From an uncultured Prevotellaceae bacterium (GTDB lineage Bacteria; Bacteroidota; Bacteroidia; Bacteroidales; Bacteroidaceae): a stretch of DNA of 53,595 nt. The position numbers and the translations under genes were made by a program. The stretch lies in assembly GCA_900320045.1 (NCBI GenBank), contig ONQT01000027.1:1-53595 (forward strand). Reading direction: 5' to 3'. Below are positions 17,520-24,937 of the stretch, one piece after another; position 1 is the stretch's first letter; each line of letters begins with the position of its first letter. The notes below the pieces were generated by a model, which saw nothing but the letters and a program-made list of their open reading frames with translations, searched no databases and was not told the DNA's origin.

Positions 17520-17686
17520 ACGTCACATTGTAACTTTGTAACAATGTAACAATAAGGATTTTCAATGTTGCGGATGTAGGTATATTAGAATATATAATAA
17601 TTATAATTATTATATATTTATAATCTCATGGTCTGCAATGCGGCATGGGCTTAATGTTACAAAGTTACATTGTTACAATGTGACGT
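17520..17686. repeat. Inverted pair of 8-bp arrays around a 28-bp AT palindrome
   Basis: Perfect 15-bp inverted ends (ACGTCACATTGTAAC at 17520-17534, complement at 17672-17686). Each arm continues as 8-bp-period units such as TTTGTAAC, AATGTAAC and AAAGTTAC. The centre has a perfect 28-bp palindrome of A and T (17590-17617). The architecture resembles 34-145. Confidence 0.75.
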
Positions 17687-17740
17687 GGACGAAAAATGTC
17701 GAATTCGTGCTGAAAATCGGTCGAAATCGAAGGAAAAAAA

Positions 17741-17772
17741 TTGGAGGCGTGCTGAAAATTTCGTACCTTTGC
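17741..17772 (+). promoter_or_regulatory. Consensus promoter without an evident gene
   Basis: TTG (17741-17743), 20 nt, then TACCTTTGC (17764-17772), as good as the miaA promoter. No open frame of useful length follows before 17966, so the transcript may be a small RNA or a long leader of miaA. Confidence 0.65.
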
Positions 17773-17965
17773 ATTGTCAATAGGAACGATGGATTTTGAG
17801 CGCAGGGCACCAAAAATTTGTTTTCAGGCCTGACAAAATTTTCTCTAGTGTGGGGGAAGGTTTTTCTAATGTGAATGGATGGCGGTGAAGGTGGTTTTTT
17901 TGTAGTGGATATTGTGAAATATCTTGACGATTTGGTGAAGGCAGAAAAATAAATCTCTCAAAATA

Positions 17966-17997
17966 TTGCAGATGTGCAGAATATTTTGTACCTTTGC
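17966..17997 (+). promoter_or_regulatory. Promoter of miaA
   Basis: TTG (17966-17968), 20 nt, TACCTTTGC (17989-17997). The ATG at 18033 lies 35 bases after the box, supporting this start over earlier in-frame codons. Confidence 0.75.
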
Positions 17998-18032
17998 AAA
18001 GGAGATTGAAAGTCGTGAAAGTAGTGAAGCAG

Positions 18033-19001
18033 ATGATTACCATACTCGGTCCGACGGCCAGCGGCAAGACACCCTTGGCAGCAGCACTGGCAGCAGCCCT
18101 TCCGCCTGTGGACGGTGGGGTGGGAGCCGAGATTATCTCTGCCGACTCGCGTCAGGTGTATCGCCGCATGGACATCGGCACGGGCAAGGATTTGGAGGAC
18201 TACGAAGTCAAACCTCTGCCCTCTGACCTCACACCTCTGACCGCTCAAAAAATCCCCTACCACCTCATCGACATCTGCGAGCCAGGAACGAAGTACAACC
18301 TGTTCCAGTATCAGCAGGACTTCTTCGACGCCTATCAGGACATCTGCAGTCGAGGCGTGACGCCCATTCTCTGCGGAGGCACGGGACTGTATATCGAGGC
18401 CGTGCTGAAGGGTTACAAGTTGTCGCCCGTCCCCCAGAACCCAGAGCTCAGGGCACGCTTGGAGGGGCACTCGCTGGCGGAACTGACGGCCATGCTGCAG
18501 GAGCTGAAGACCAGAACGGGCTCGAACATGCACAACACGACGGATGTGGACTCCTGTCAGCGCGCCATCCGTGCCATCGAGATAGAGACCTACAACCTGG
18601 AACACCCCACGCCCAAGCGCGAACTGCCGCCCGTGGACAGCCTGATTATCGGCGTTGACATCGACCGCGAGCACCGTCGCGAGAAGATTACCCGACGGTT
18701 GAAGGACCGTCTGCAGAACGGTATGGTGGAGGAGGTGAGAGGACTGCTCGAAGAAGGCATTCCCGTCGAAGACCTGACGTACTACGGACTGGAGTACAAG
18801 TTCGTGACGGAGTATGTCACAGGACAGACCACCTACGACGAGATGTTCCAACGGCTGGAGATAGCCATCCACCAGTTTGCCAAACGCCAGATGACATGGT
18901 TTCGAGGCATGGAGCGCCGAGGGTTCACCATCCACTGGATTGACGCCCTCCGGCCGATGGACGAGAAGGTCGGCGAGATACTACGGCTATTTGCCCCCTA
19001 A
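18033..19001 (+). CDS. miaA: tRNA dimethylallyltransferase with extra loop
   Basis: Transfers a dimethylallyl group to A37 of tRNAs reading UNN codons, cytoplasmic. The P-loop GPTASGKT (about residues 6-13), the DSRQVYRRMDIGTGKD segment (about 41-56) and GGTGLYIEAVLKG (about 116-128) are typical. The start is the ATG after the promoter; a TTG at 17994 overlaps the promoter. At 322 residues it is slightly longer than usual. The segment between DYEV and KIPYHLIDI (about residues 60-72) is encoded by a heptamer array and is probably an insertion. The stop codon lies within a 17-bp palindrome that begins the hairpin element 18994-19101, so that element sets the 3' end of the gene. Confidence 0.95.
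   Translation: MITILGPTASGKTPLAAALAAALPPVDGGVGAEIISADSRQVYRRMDIGTGKDLEDYEVKPLPSDLTPLTAQKIPYHLIDICEPGTKYNLFQYQQDFFDAYQDICSRGVTPILCGGTGLYIEAVLKGYKLSPVPQNPELRARLEGHSLAELTAMLQELKTRTGSNMHNTTDVDSCQRAIRAIEIETYNLEHPTPKRELPPVDSLIIGVDIDREHRREKITRRLKDRLQNGMVEEVRGLLEEGIPVEDLTYYGLEYKFVTEYVTGQTTYDEMFQRLEIAIHQFAKRQMTWFRGMERRGFTIHWIDALRPMDEKVGEILRLFAP
18212..18246 (+). repeat. Intragenic heptamer array ACCTCTG x5 in miaA
   Basis: In-phase units ACCTCTG, CCCTCTG, ACCTCAC, ACCTCTG, ACCGCTC. They encode most of KPLPSDLTPLTA, a stretch not expected in the MiaA fold at this point, and the reading frame stays open. Confidence 0.8.
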
Positions 19002-19101
19002 GTTAGGGGGCGCAGGGGTCTGAACAAGCGCAGGCTCCGAATAATCATCATAGAATGGTCTGATTCGCTTGTTCAGACCCCCATCCCCCTAACTTAGGGG
19101 G
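18994..19101. repeat. 108-bp nested hairpin element (REP/MITE-like)
   Basis: Both ends carry a 17-bp near-palindrome, CCCCCTAAGTTAGGGGG at 18994-19010 and its complement at 19085-19101. Inside are perfect 16-bp inverted arms (19015-19030 and 19066-19081) around a 35-nt loop. It contains the miaA stop codon and ends 8 bases before the next ATG. No transposase is nearby. The shape fits a non-autonomous repeat or REP-type element. Confidence 0.8.
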
Positions 19102-19109
19102 TGTATGCG

Positions 19110-20030
19110 ATGGAACAAAACAAATGGGGCATCCTGTATTGCCCGAAAGGAAATGCTTCGAAGCAGCGTCAGAAGATACAGGCCGTGCTGGACCAGCGTG
19201 GCGTGGAGTACGACTGGGTGCAGAGCGAGTCGACAGACAGTGTGGAACGACTGATGAAGATGCTCATCAGCAACGGCTACAAGACCATCGTCGTGGTTGG
19301 TGGCGACTCGGCGCTGAACGATGCCGTGAACTGTCTGATGCAACAGGACGGCGAGGTGCGCGACAGCATTGCCCTCGGTGTTATCCCCAATGGTCTCATG
19401 AACGACTTCGCACGCTATTGGGACTTCAAGGAGGGCAACCTGGAACAGACCATCGACTGGCTCAAGAAACGTCGTGTCCGCAAGGTAGACCTGGGCTGTC
19501 TGCACTATCAGGACAAGGAGGGACAGCAGCGACAGCGCTATTTCCTGAACTGCGTCAACATCGGACTCATTGCCGACGTGATGAACCTGCGCCGACAGAC
19601 CCGTTCGCTGCTGGGTTCGCACACACTGTCGTTCATCGTCTCCATCTTCCTCATGATTTTCCACCGCATGGACTACAAGATGCGCATCCGCATCAATACC
19701 GATACCGTCGACCGCAAGGTGATGACCATGTGCGTGGGCTCAGGACCAGGCTACGGTCAGACGCCCAATGCAGTACCCTACAGCGGTCTGCTGGACGTGT
19801 CGCTGGTCTATCATACCGAGATGCTGCAGGTCTTCGCCGGCGTGTGGCTGCTGTTGACGGGACGCTTCCTGAACCACCGCAGCGTACATCCCTATCGCAC
19901 CCGCGAGGTATGGATCGACGAGGCCAAGCATGCCCTCGTGGGCGTCGACGGACGACTCATCGGACGACCGGAAGGTTCCTATCACATCACCATCGAGCCG
20001 GAGGTTATCAATTTCCTCATTCCAGAGTGA
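19110..20030 (+). CDS. Diacylglycerol kinase-like lipid kinase family protein
   Basis: Cytoplasmic protein of 306 residues with the DAGK catalytic fold, which in relatives phosphorylates lipids with ATP. The N-terminal half contains VVVGGDSALNDAVN (about residues 69-82), where the usual GGDGT nucleotide motif is GGDSA. GVIPNGLMNDFAR (about 96-108) corresponds to the family's P-x-GTxNDFAR segment. The C-terminal half contains CVGSGPGYGQT (about 209-219) and VDGRL (about 279-283). The ATG at 19110 is chosen because the earlier GTG at 19101 lies in the hairpin element. Changes at the glycine-rich loop raise doubt about kinase activity. It stands between the hairpin element and a terminator, apparently a single gene or co-transcribed with miaA. 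Confidence 0.82.
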   Translation: MEQNKWGILYCPKGNASKQRQKIQAVLDQRGVEYDWVQSESTDSVERLMKMLISNGYKTIVVVGGDSALNDAVNCLMQQDGEVRDSIALGVIPNGLMNDFARYWDFKEGNLEQTIDWLKKRRVRKVDLGCLHYQDKEGQQRQRYFLNCVNIGLIADVMNLRRQTRSLLGSHTLSFIVSIFLMIFHRMDYKMRIRINTDTVDRKVMTMCVGSGPGYGQTPNAVPYSGLLDVSLVYHTEMLQVFAGVWLLLTGRFLNHRSVHPYRTREVWIDEAKHALVGVDGRLIGRPEGSYHITIEPEVINFLIPE

Positions 20031-20084
20031 CGCAAAACCACCCATAACCCTCTTTTGGGAGGCCGATATTACCTAAAAAATATT

Positions 20085-20125
20085 AAAAAGGAGCGTTTTT
20101 CAAAAAAAATGCCCCTTTTATTTTG
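20085..20125 (+). terminator. Rho-independent terminator after the lipid kinase gene
   Basis: Stem AAAAAGGAGCGTTTTT with AAAAATGCCCCTTTT, two mismatches or wobbles, followed by T-rich sequence ATTTTG. Confidence 0.65.
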
Positions 20126-20152
20126 TAGTCCCGCCAAAAATTCGTACTTTTG
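20122..20152 (+). promoter_or_regulatory. Promoter of the glycogen gene cluster
   Basis: TTG at 20123-20125, 19 nt, then TACTTTTG at 20145-20152. The next ATG (20213) is 60 bases downstream. An upstream in-frame start near 20150 would overlap the -7 box, so it was not used. Confidence 0.7.
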
Positions 20153-20212
20153 AGGGTCATTAGTACGTCTAAAACTTATTATTACACAAATAAAAACCTT
20201 AAAATAGGAACT

Positions 20213-22162
20213 ATGAGTTATTTACGATTTGAAAAAGCTGTGATGACCAACTTGGAGGAGTCGCTGCGTCGTGAATTACTTCGGACAAACCGCTCAGGTG
20301 CCTACAGCGCGTCGACGCTCGTCGACTGTAACACGCGTAAGTACCACGGTCTGCTCGTTGTTCCCGTACCAGAGCTCGACGACGAGAACCACGTTCTGCT
20401 GTCGTCCTTCGACTGTACGGTCATACAGCACGGCGCTGAGTTCAACCTCGGACTCCACAAGTATCAGGGCAACAATTTCAGCCCGAAGGGTCACAAGTAC
20501 ATCCGTGAGTTCAGTTGCGACGTAGTGCCCACCACCATCTATCGTGTGGGTGGCGTGGTGTTGAAGCGAGAGACCATCTTCCAGGCCTATGAGGACCGCA
20601 TCCTCATCCGCTACACCCTGGAGGACGCCCACTCGGCTACCACGCTGCGCTTCCGCCCCTTCCTGGCATTCCGCTCCGTGCGCCAGTTTACCCACGAGAA
20701 CTCCACCGCCAGCCGTGAGTACCACGAGGTGGACAACGGCATCAAGACCTGTATGTATGCAGGCTATCCCGACCTGTACATGCAGTTCAACAAGAAGAAC
20801 GACTTCGTCTTCCAGCCTGACTGGTATCGTGGCGTGGAGTACCCCAAGGAGCAGGAGCGCGGCTATGCCTCCAACGAGGACCTGTACGTGCCCGGCTACT
20901 TCGAGCTGAGCATCAAGAAGGGCGAGAGCATCGTCTTTGCCGCCTCGACGAAGGAGATTAAGAGCGCATCGCTGAAGGCACTGTTCCAGAAGGAAATGGA
21001 CCTGCGTCCTGGTCGCGACAGCTTCTTCCACTGTCTGGTGTCGGCTGCTCATCAGTTCCACAACCGTCAGCCTAACGATGACCGCTACCTGCTGGCAGGC
21101 TACCCGTGGTTCAAGGCTCGCGCGCGTGATACATTTATATCTCTGCCAGGCCTGACGCTCAGCATCGGCGAGACCGACTACTTCGAGCTGGTAATGAAGA
21201 CCGCCGAGAAGGGACTGCGCGAGTATATGGCCGACAAACCCCTCAGCGTCAAGATCTACGAGATGGAACAGCCCGATGTGCCCCTGTGGGCCGTATGGGC
21301 CATCCAGCAGTATGCCAAGGAGGTCGGTCGCGAACAGGGCTACAAGATGTATGGCAAGCTGGTGAAGGACATCATGAAGTACGTCATCGAGGGTGGCAAC
21401 TCCATCATGCGCCTGGACGACAACGGACTGTTGTATGTCAACGGTCGCGACAGAGCCGTGACGTGGATGAACTCTACTGCCAACGGACGTCCCGTCGTGC
21501 CACGCTCAGGATATATCGTTGAGTTCAACGCCCTGTGGTACAACGCATTGAAGTTCTGTGCATCATTGGAAGAGGAGTTCGGCGACAAGAAACTGGCCGA
21601 CAAGCTGGAGAAGCGTGCCGAACTGTGCAAGCAGTCGTTCATTGACACCTTCATGAACGAGTACGGCTATCTGCTGGACTACGTCGACGGCAGCATGATG
21701 GACTGGAGCGTACGCCCCAACATGATCTTCCCTGTAGCCTTCGACTACTCGCCGCTGTCACAGGACCAGAAGAAGAGCGTACTCGACATCTGCACACGCG
21801 AACTGCTGACACCCAAGGGACTGCGCTCGCTGTCGCCTAAGAGCGGCGGCTACAATCCTATGTATGTCGGACCGCAGACACAGCGCGACTACGCCTACCA
21901 TCAGGGTACCGCATGGCCGTGGCTCGGAGGCTTCTACATCGAGGCCTGTCTGAAACTCTACAAACGCACCCGCCTGAGCTTCCTCGAGCGACACATGGTG
22001 GGCTATGAAGACGAGATGAACTATCATGCTCTGGGAACCATCAGTGAGCTGTTCGACGGCAACCCGCCGTTCCACGGACGCGGTGCAATGGCCTTCGCCA
22101 TGAACGTCGCAGAAATCCTGCGCTCCCTGAAGCTGATGGAGAAATATACATATCAAAAATAA
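20213..22162 (+). CDS. Glycogen debranching enzyme (amylo-alpha-1,6-glucosidase family)
   Basis: Cytoplasmic enzyme of 649 residues that would remove alpha-1,6 branches from glycogen. The N-terminal domain (about residues 1-240, with NRSGAYSASTLVDCNTRKYHGLL) matches the bacterial GDE N-terminal domain. The C-terminal (alpha/alpha)6 domain (about 270-640) has ARDTFISLPGLTLSIG, NSTANGRPVVPRSGY and YAYHQGTAWPWLGGFY, the family's active-site strands. It heads a three-gene set (debranching enzyme, GT4, GH57) found together in Bacteroides-type genomes. The spacer to the next gene is 12 bases and holds an AAGGAGG site. Confidence 0.93.
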   Translation: MSYLRFEKAVMTNLEESLRRELLRTNRSGAYSASTLVDCNTRKYHGLLVVPVPELDDENHVLLSSFDCTVIQHGAEFNLGLHKYQGNNFSPKGHKYIREFSCDVVPTTIYRVGGVVLKRETIFQAYEDRILIRYTLEDAHSATTLRFRPFLAFRSVRQFTHENSTASREYHEVDNGIKTCMYAGYPDLYMQFNKKNDFVFQPDWYRGVEYPKEQERGYASNEDLYVPGYFELSIKKGESIVFAASTKEIKSASLKALFQKEMDLRPGRDSFFHCLVSAAHQFHNRQPNDDRYLLAGYPWFKARARDTFISLPGLTLSIGETDYFELVMKTAEKGLREYMADKPLSVKIYEMEQPDVPLWAVWAIQQYAKEVGREQGYKMYGKLVKDIMKYVIEGGNSIMRLDDNGLLYVNGRDRAVTWMNSTANGRPVVPRSGYIVEFNALWYNALKFCASLEEEFGDKKLADKLEKRAELCKQSFIDTFMNEYGYLLDYVDGSMMDWSVRPNMIFPVAFDYSPLSQDQKKSVLDICTRELLTPKGLRSLSPKSGGYNPMYVGPQTQRDYAYHQGTAWPWLGGFYIEACLKLYKRTRLSFLERHMVGYEDEMNYHALGTISELFDGNPPFHGRGAMAFAMNVAEILRSLKLMEKYTYQK

Positions 22163-22167
22163 GGAGG
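22161..22167 (+). promoter_or_regulatory. Strong Shine-Dalgarno before the GT4 gene
   Basis: AAGGAGG overlaps the debranching-enzyme stop codon and lies 7 bases before the ATG. Such sites are uncommon in this window. Confidence 0.7.
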
Positions 22168-22174
22168 CCGCACT

Positions 22175-23446
22175 ATGAAAGTATTAATGTTTGGATGGGA
22201 GTATCCTCCTCACGTATTCGGTGGACTGGCCACCGCTAACTATGGTATCTCGCAGGGTCTGCACGCTCAGGGCGATATGGACATCACCCTCTGTCTGCCT
22301 CACCCCTTTGGCGATGAAGACCGCTCGGCCTGCAACATCGTGGCTATGAACGCCGTGCCCATTGCCTGGCGCGACGTCTCGGCAGACTATGTTCGCGAGC
22401 GGGTGGGCAACATCATGGATCCTGACTTCTATTTCCGCTTGCGCGAACACCTGTATGCCGACTTCAACTACATGCACGTCAACGACTTGGGCGCTATGGA
22501 GTTTGCTGGAGGTTATCCTGGCAACCTGCACGAGGAAATCAACAACTACTCGATTATTGCCGGCGTCGTAGCTCGTACGCTGGACTATGACATTATCCAC
22601 GCTCACGACTGGCTGACCTATCCTGCAGGCATCCACGCCAAGCAGGTCAGCGGCAAGCCCCTGTGCATCCACGTACATGCTACTGACTTCGACCGCTCGC
22701 GCGGCAAGGTGAACCCCACCGTCTACAGCATCGAGAAGAACGGTATGGACAATGCCGACTGCATCATGTGTGTGTCTGAGCTGACACGCCAGACGGTCAT
22801 CAACCAGTATCACCAGGATCCACGCAAGTGCTTCACGGTTCACAACGCTGTGTATCCCCTGCCCGAGGAGTACGACTCCATTCCGCGTCCTGACCACACA
22901 GGCAAGGACAAGGTGGTGACCTTCCTCGGACGTATCACCATGCAGAAGGGTCCTGAGTACTTCGTCGAGGCAGCCAACATGGTCATCCGTCGCACCAAGC
23001 ACGTTCGCTTCTGTATGGCTGGTTCAGGCGATATGATGGACGCCATGATTTACCTGGCTGCTGAGCGAGGCATTGCCGACCGCTTCCACTTCCCTGGATT
23101 CATGCGTGGCAAGCAGGTGTACGAGTGCCTGAAGGATAGCGACGTCTACGTCATGCCGTCCGTATCAGAGCCCTTCGGCATCTCGCCGTTGGAGGCTATG
23201 CAGTGTGGCACGCCGACCATCATCTCGAAGCAGTCAGGCTGTGCAGAGATTCTGACCAACTGTATCAAGGTTGACTATTGGGACATCCATGCTCTGGCAG
23301 ACGCCATCTACAGCATCTGCGCCAACGAGTCGCTCTTCAAGTACCTCAAGGAGGAAGGCAAGAACGAGGTCGACCAGATTACGTGGGAGAAAGTCGGTGC
23401 CTGGATAGCAACGCTCTACAAGAGAACCCTCGGCTGGGAACAGTAA
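22175..23446 (+). CDS. GT4-family glycosyltransferase, probable glycogen synthase type
   Basis: Retaining GT-B glycosyltransferase of 423 residues, probably building alpha-1,4-glucan from a nucleotide sugar. The N-terminal domain opens with FGWEYPPHVFGGLATAN (about residues 6-22) and contains DIIHAHDWLTYPAG (about 137-150). The C-terminal domain (Glycos_transf_1) has VVTFLGRITMQKGPEY (about 249-264) and the E-x7-E motif SEPFGISPLEAMQCGTP (about 329-345). Between the debranching enzyme and the GH57 gene, glycogen synthesis is the natural role. Donor specificity (ADP- or UDP-glucose) cannot be told from sequence by eye. Confidence 0.88.
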   Translation: MKVLMFGWEYPPHVFGGLATANYGISQGLHAQGDMDITLCLPHPFGDEDRSACNIVAMNAVPIAWRDVSADYVRERVGNIMDPDFYFRLREHLYADFNYMHVNDLGAMEFAGGYPGNLHEEINNYSIIAGVVARTLDYDIIHAHDWLTYPAGIHAKQVSGKPLCIHVHATDFDRSRGKVNPTVYSIEKNGMDNADCIMCVSELTRQTVINQYHQDPRKCFTVHNAVYPLPEEYDSIPRPDHTGKDKVVTFLGRITMQKGPEYFVEAANMVIRRTKHVRFCMAGSGDMMDAMIYLAAERGIADRFHFPGFMRGKQVYECLKDSDVYVMPSVSEPFGISPLEAMQCGTPTIISKQSGCAEILTNCIKVDYWDIHALADAIYSICANESLFKYLKEEGKNEVDQITWEKVGAWIATLYKRTLGWEQ

Positions 23447-23474
23447 AATAACAAAATAACCCAATTGCAAAATC

Positions 23475-23496
23475 AATTGTAAATTGTAAAATTGTA
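23475..23496 (+). repeat. Heptamer array AATTGTA x3
   Basis: AATTGTA, AATTGTA, one extra A, AATTGTA, then AATT and the ATG of the GH57 gene. The 4-nt gap to the ATG equals that at 32594-32597 and 35190-35193. Confidence 0.75.
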
Positions 23497-23500
23497 AATT

Positions 23501-24859
23501 ATGAAAACAATTTGTTTATATTTCGAGATACACCAGATTATCCATCTGAAGCGCTATCGTTTCTTCGACATCGGTACTGACCACTACTACTACGATGACT
23601 ATGAGAACGAGCGTAGTATCAGCTATATTGCCGAGCACAGCTACATGCCGGCACTGAACGCCATCAGCGACATGATTCGCGACAATGGCCAGTATTTCAA
23701 GGTCGCCTTCTCGCTGTCTGGTACGGGCATCGAGCAGCTGGAGTTCCACGCTCCACAGGTCATTGCCAAGCTGCAGGAACTGAACCAGACCGGTTGCGTA
23801 GAGTTCCTCGCAGAGCCGTACAGTCACGGTCTGTCGTCGCTGGCTAACGAGGAAACCTTCGCCCTCGACGTCAAGAAGCAGGCCAACAAGATTGAGGAGC
23901 TCTTCGGCAAGCGTCCTACCGTTGCCCGCAACTCGTCACTCATCTACTCTGACGACATCGGTGCTCAGATTGCCGCTATGGGCTTCAAGGGTATGCTGAC
24001 CGAGGGTGCCAAGCACGTGCTGGGCTGGAAGTCGCCACACTACGTATACAACTGTAACATGGCTCCCAACCTGAAGCTGCTGCTGCGCGACGTAGAACTC
24101 TCTGACGACATCTCGCTGCGCTTCAATAATACTGACTGGGCGGGCTATCCCTTGTTTGCCGACGCTTACATCGACCGCATTGCCCGTCTGCCTGAGGAAG
24201 AGCAGATTGTCGGCATCTTCATGGAGCTCAGTGCCCTGGGTATCGCCCAGCCGCTGTCCAGCAACATCCTCGAGTTCCTGAAGGCTCTGCCCGCATGTGC
24301 CAAGGAGAAGGGCATCACCTTCGCTACGCCGACTGAGATCTGCATGAAGACCAAGAGCCAGCGCGAGGCTTTCAACAAACTGTACAGTGTGGCCGACCGT
24401 CTGCGCATTGCCGACGATCCTCGCATCAATCAGGACTGGGACTACCTGCAGGCTTCGAACAACTTCCGCTTCATGACCACCAAGCCGTCGAACGTCGGAC
24501 TGGATCGTGGTATCTACAGCAATCCCTTCGACGCCTTCACCAACTATATGAACATCCTCGGCGACTTCATCAATCGCGTCAATGCCCTCTATCCACAGGA
24601 GATTGAGAACGATGAGCTGAACGCACTGCTCACCACCATCCGCAACCAGGGTGACGAGATTGAGATGAAGGACCTGGAGATTACTCGTCTGAAGGCTCGT
24701 CTGGAGCAGTTGGACCCCACAGCCCTCGAGGAAGAAAAACCGAAGGCTGCTCCCAAGGCCGCTGCTAAGAAGCCTGCCGCTAAGAAGCCAGCTGCTAAGA
24801 AACCTGCAGCCAAGAAGGCAGCTGCTCCTGCCCCCAAGGCTGAGGAAGAGAAGAAGTAA
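23501..24859 (+). CDS. GH57-family alpha-glucan-active enzyme with Lys/Ala-rich tail
   Basis: Predicted cytoplasmic GH57 protein (452 residues; alpha-amylase or glucanotransferase type). The N-terminal motif YFEIHQIIHLKRYRFFD (about residues 7-23) corresponds to the family's first conserved region. RNSSLIYSDDIGAQ (about 146-159) and GMLTEGAKHVLGWKSP (about 164-179) lie where the middle motifs are expected. After the catalytic body and a coiled-coil-like stretch (about 365-408) the protein ends in about 40 residues of AAKKP-type repeats (about 411-452), like a histone H1 tail. The tail is encoded by a 15-bp-period repeat. A bidirectional terminator follows. Exact activity is unassigned. Confidence 0.88.
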   Translation: MKTICLYFEIHQIIHLKRYRFFDIGTDHYYYDDYENERSISYIAEHSYMPALNAISDMIRDNGQYFKVAFSLSGTGIEQLEFHAPQVIAKLQELNQTGCVEFLAEPYSHGLSSLANEETFALDVKKQANKIEELFGKRPTVARNSSLIYSDDIGAQIAAMGFKGMLTEGAKHVLGWKSPHYVYNCNMAPNLKLLLRDVELSDDISLRFNNTDWAGYPLFADAYIDRIARLPEEEQIVGIFMELSALGIAQPLSSNILEFLKALPACAKEKGITFATPTEICMKTKSQREAFNKLYSVADRLRIADDPRINQDWDYLQASNNFRFMTTKPSNVGLDRGIYSNPFDAFTNYMNILGDFINRVNALYPQEIENDELNALLTTIRNQGDEIEMKDLEITRLKARLEQLDPTALEEEKPKAAPKAAAKKPAAKKPAAKKPAAKKAAAPAPKAEEEKK

Positions 24860-24888
24860 TTGTATTTACGTCTGGTTTAATAAAAAAG

Positions 24889-24921
24889 AGTCGCAAGCGA
24901 AATGCCTGCGACTTTTTTTTT
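24889..24921. terminator. Bidirectional terminator between GH57 and GH3 genes
   Basis: Stem AGTCGCAAGC with GCCTGCGACT, loop GAAAT, with A-run before and T-run after. The two flanking genes converge on it. Confidence 0.85.
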
Positions 24922-24937
24922 CGTGTTTCTCTGTTCC

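Larger units (their letters stand above)
17359..18032. other. Gene-free region with promoters and an inverted-repeat element
   Basis: This gap holds a leftward promoter for the lipoprotein gene (17412-17443), an inverted-repeat element with a central AT palindrome (17520-17686), a consensus rightward promoter with no evident gene behind it (17741-17772) and the miaA promoter (17966-17997). Between 17773 and 17965 only a 14-codon open frame at 17789 was seen. No tRNA was found. Confidence 0.65.

Noticed and set aside
20030-20213. Riboswitch or leader upstream of the glycogen genes
   Set aside because: The sequence is explained by a terminator followed by a promoter and an ordinary 5' leader; no conserved fold recognised.
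24770-24830. GH57 tail repeats as another heptamer array
   Set aside because: The period is 15 bp (five codons), matching AAKKP repeats; it is a coding repeat of different type.
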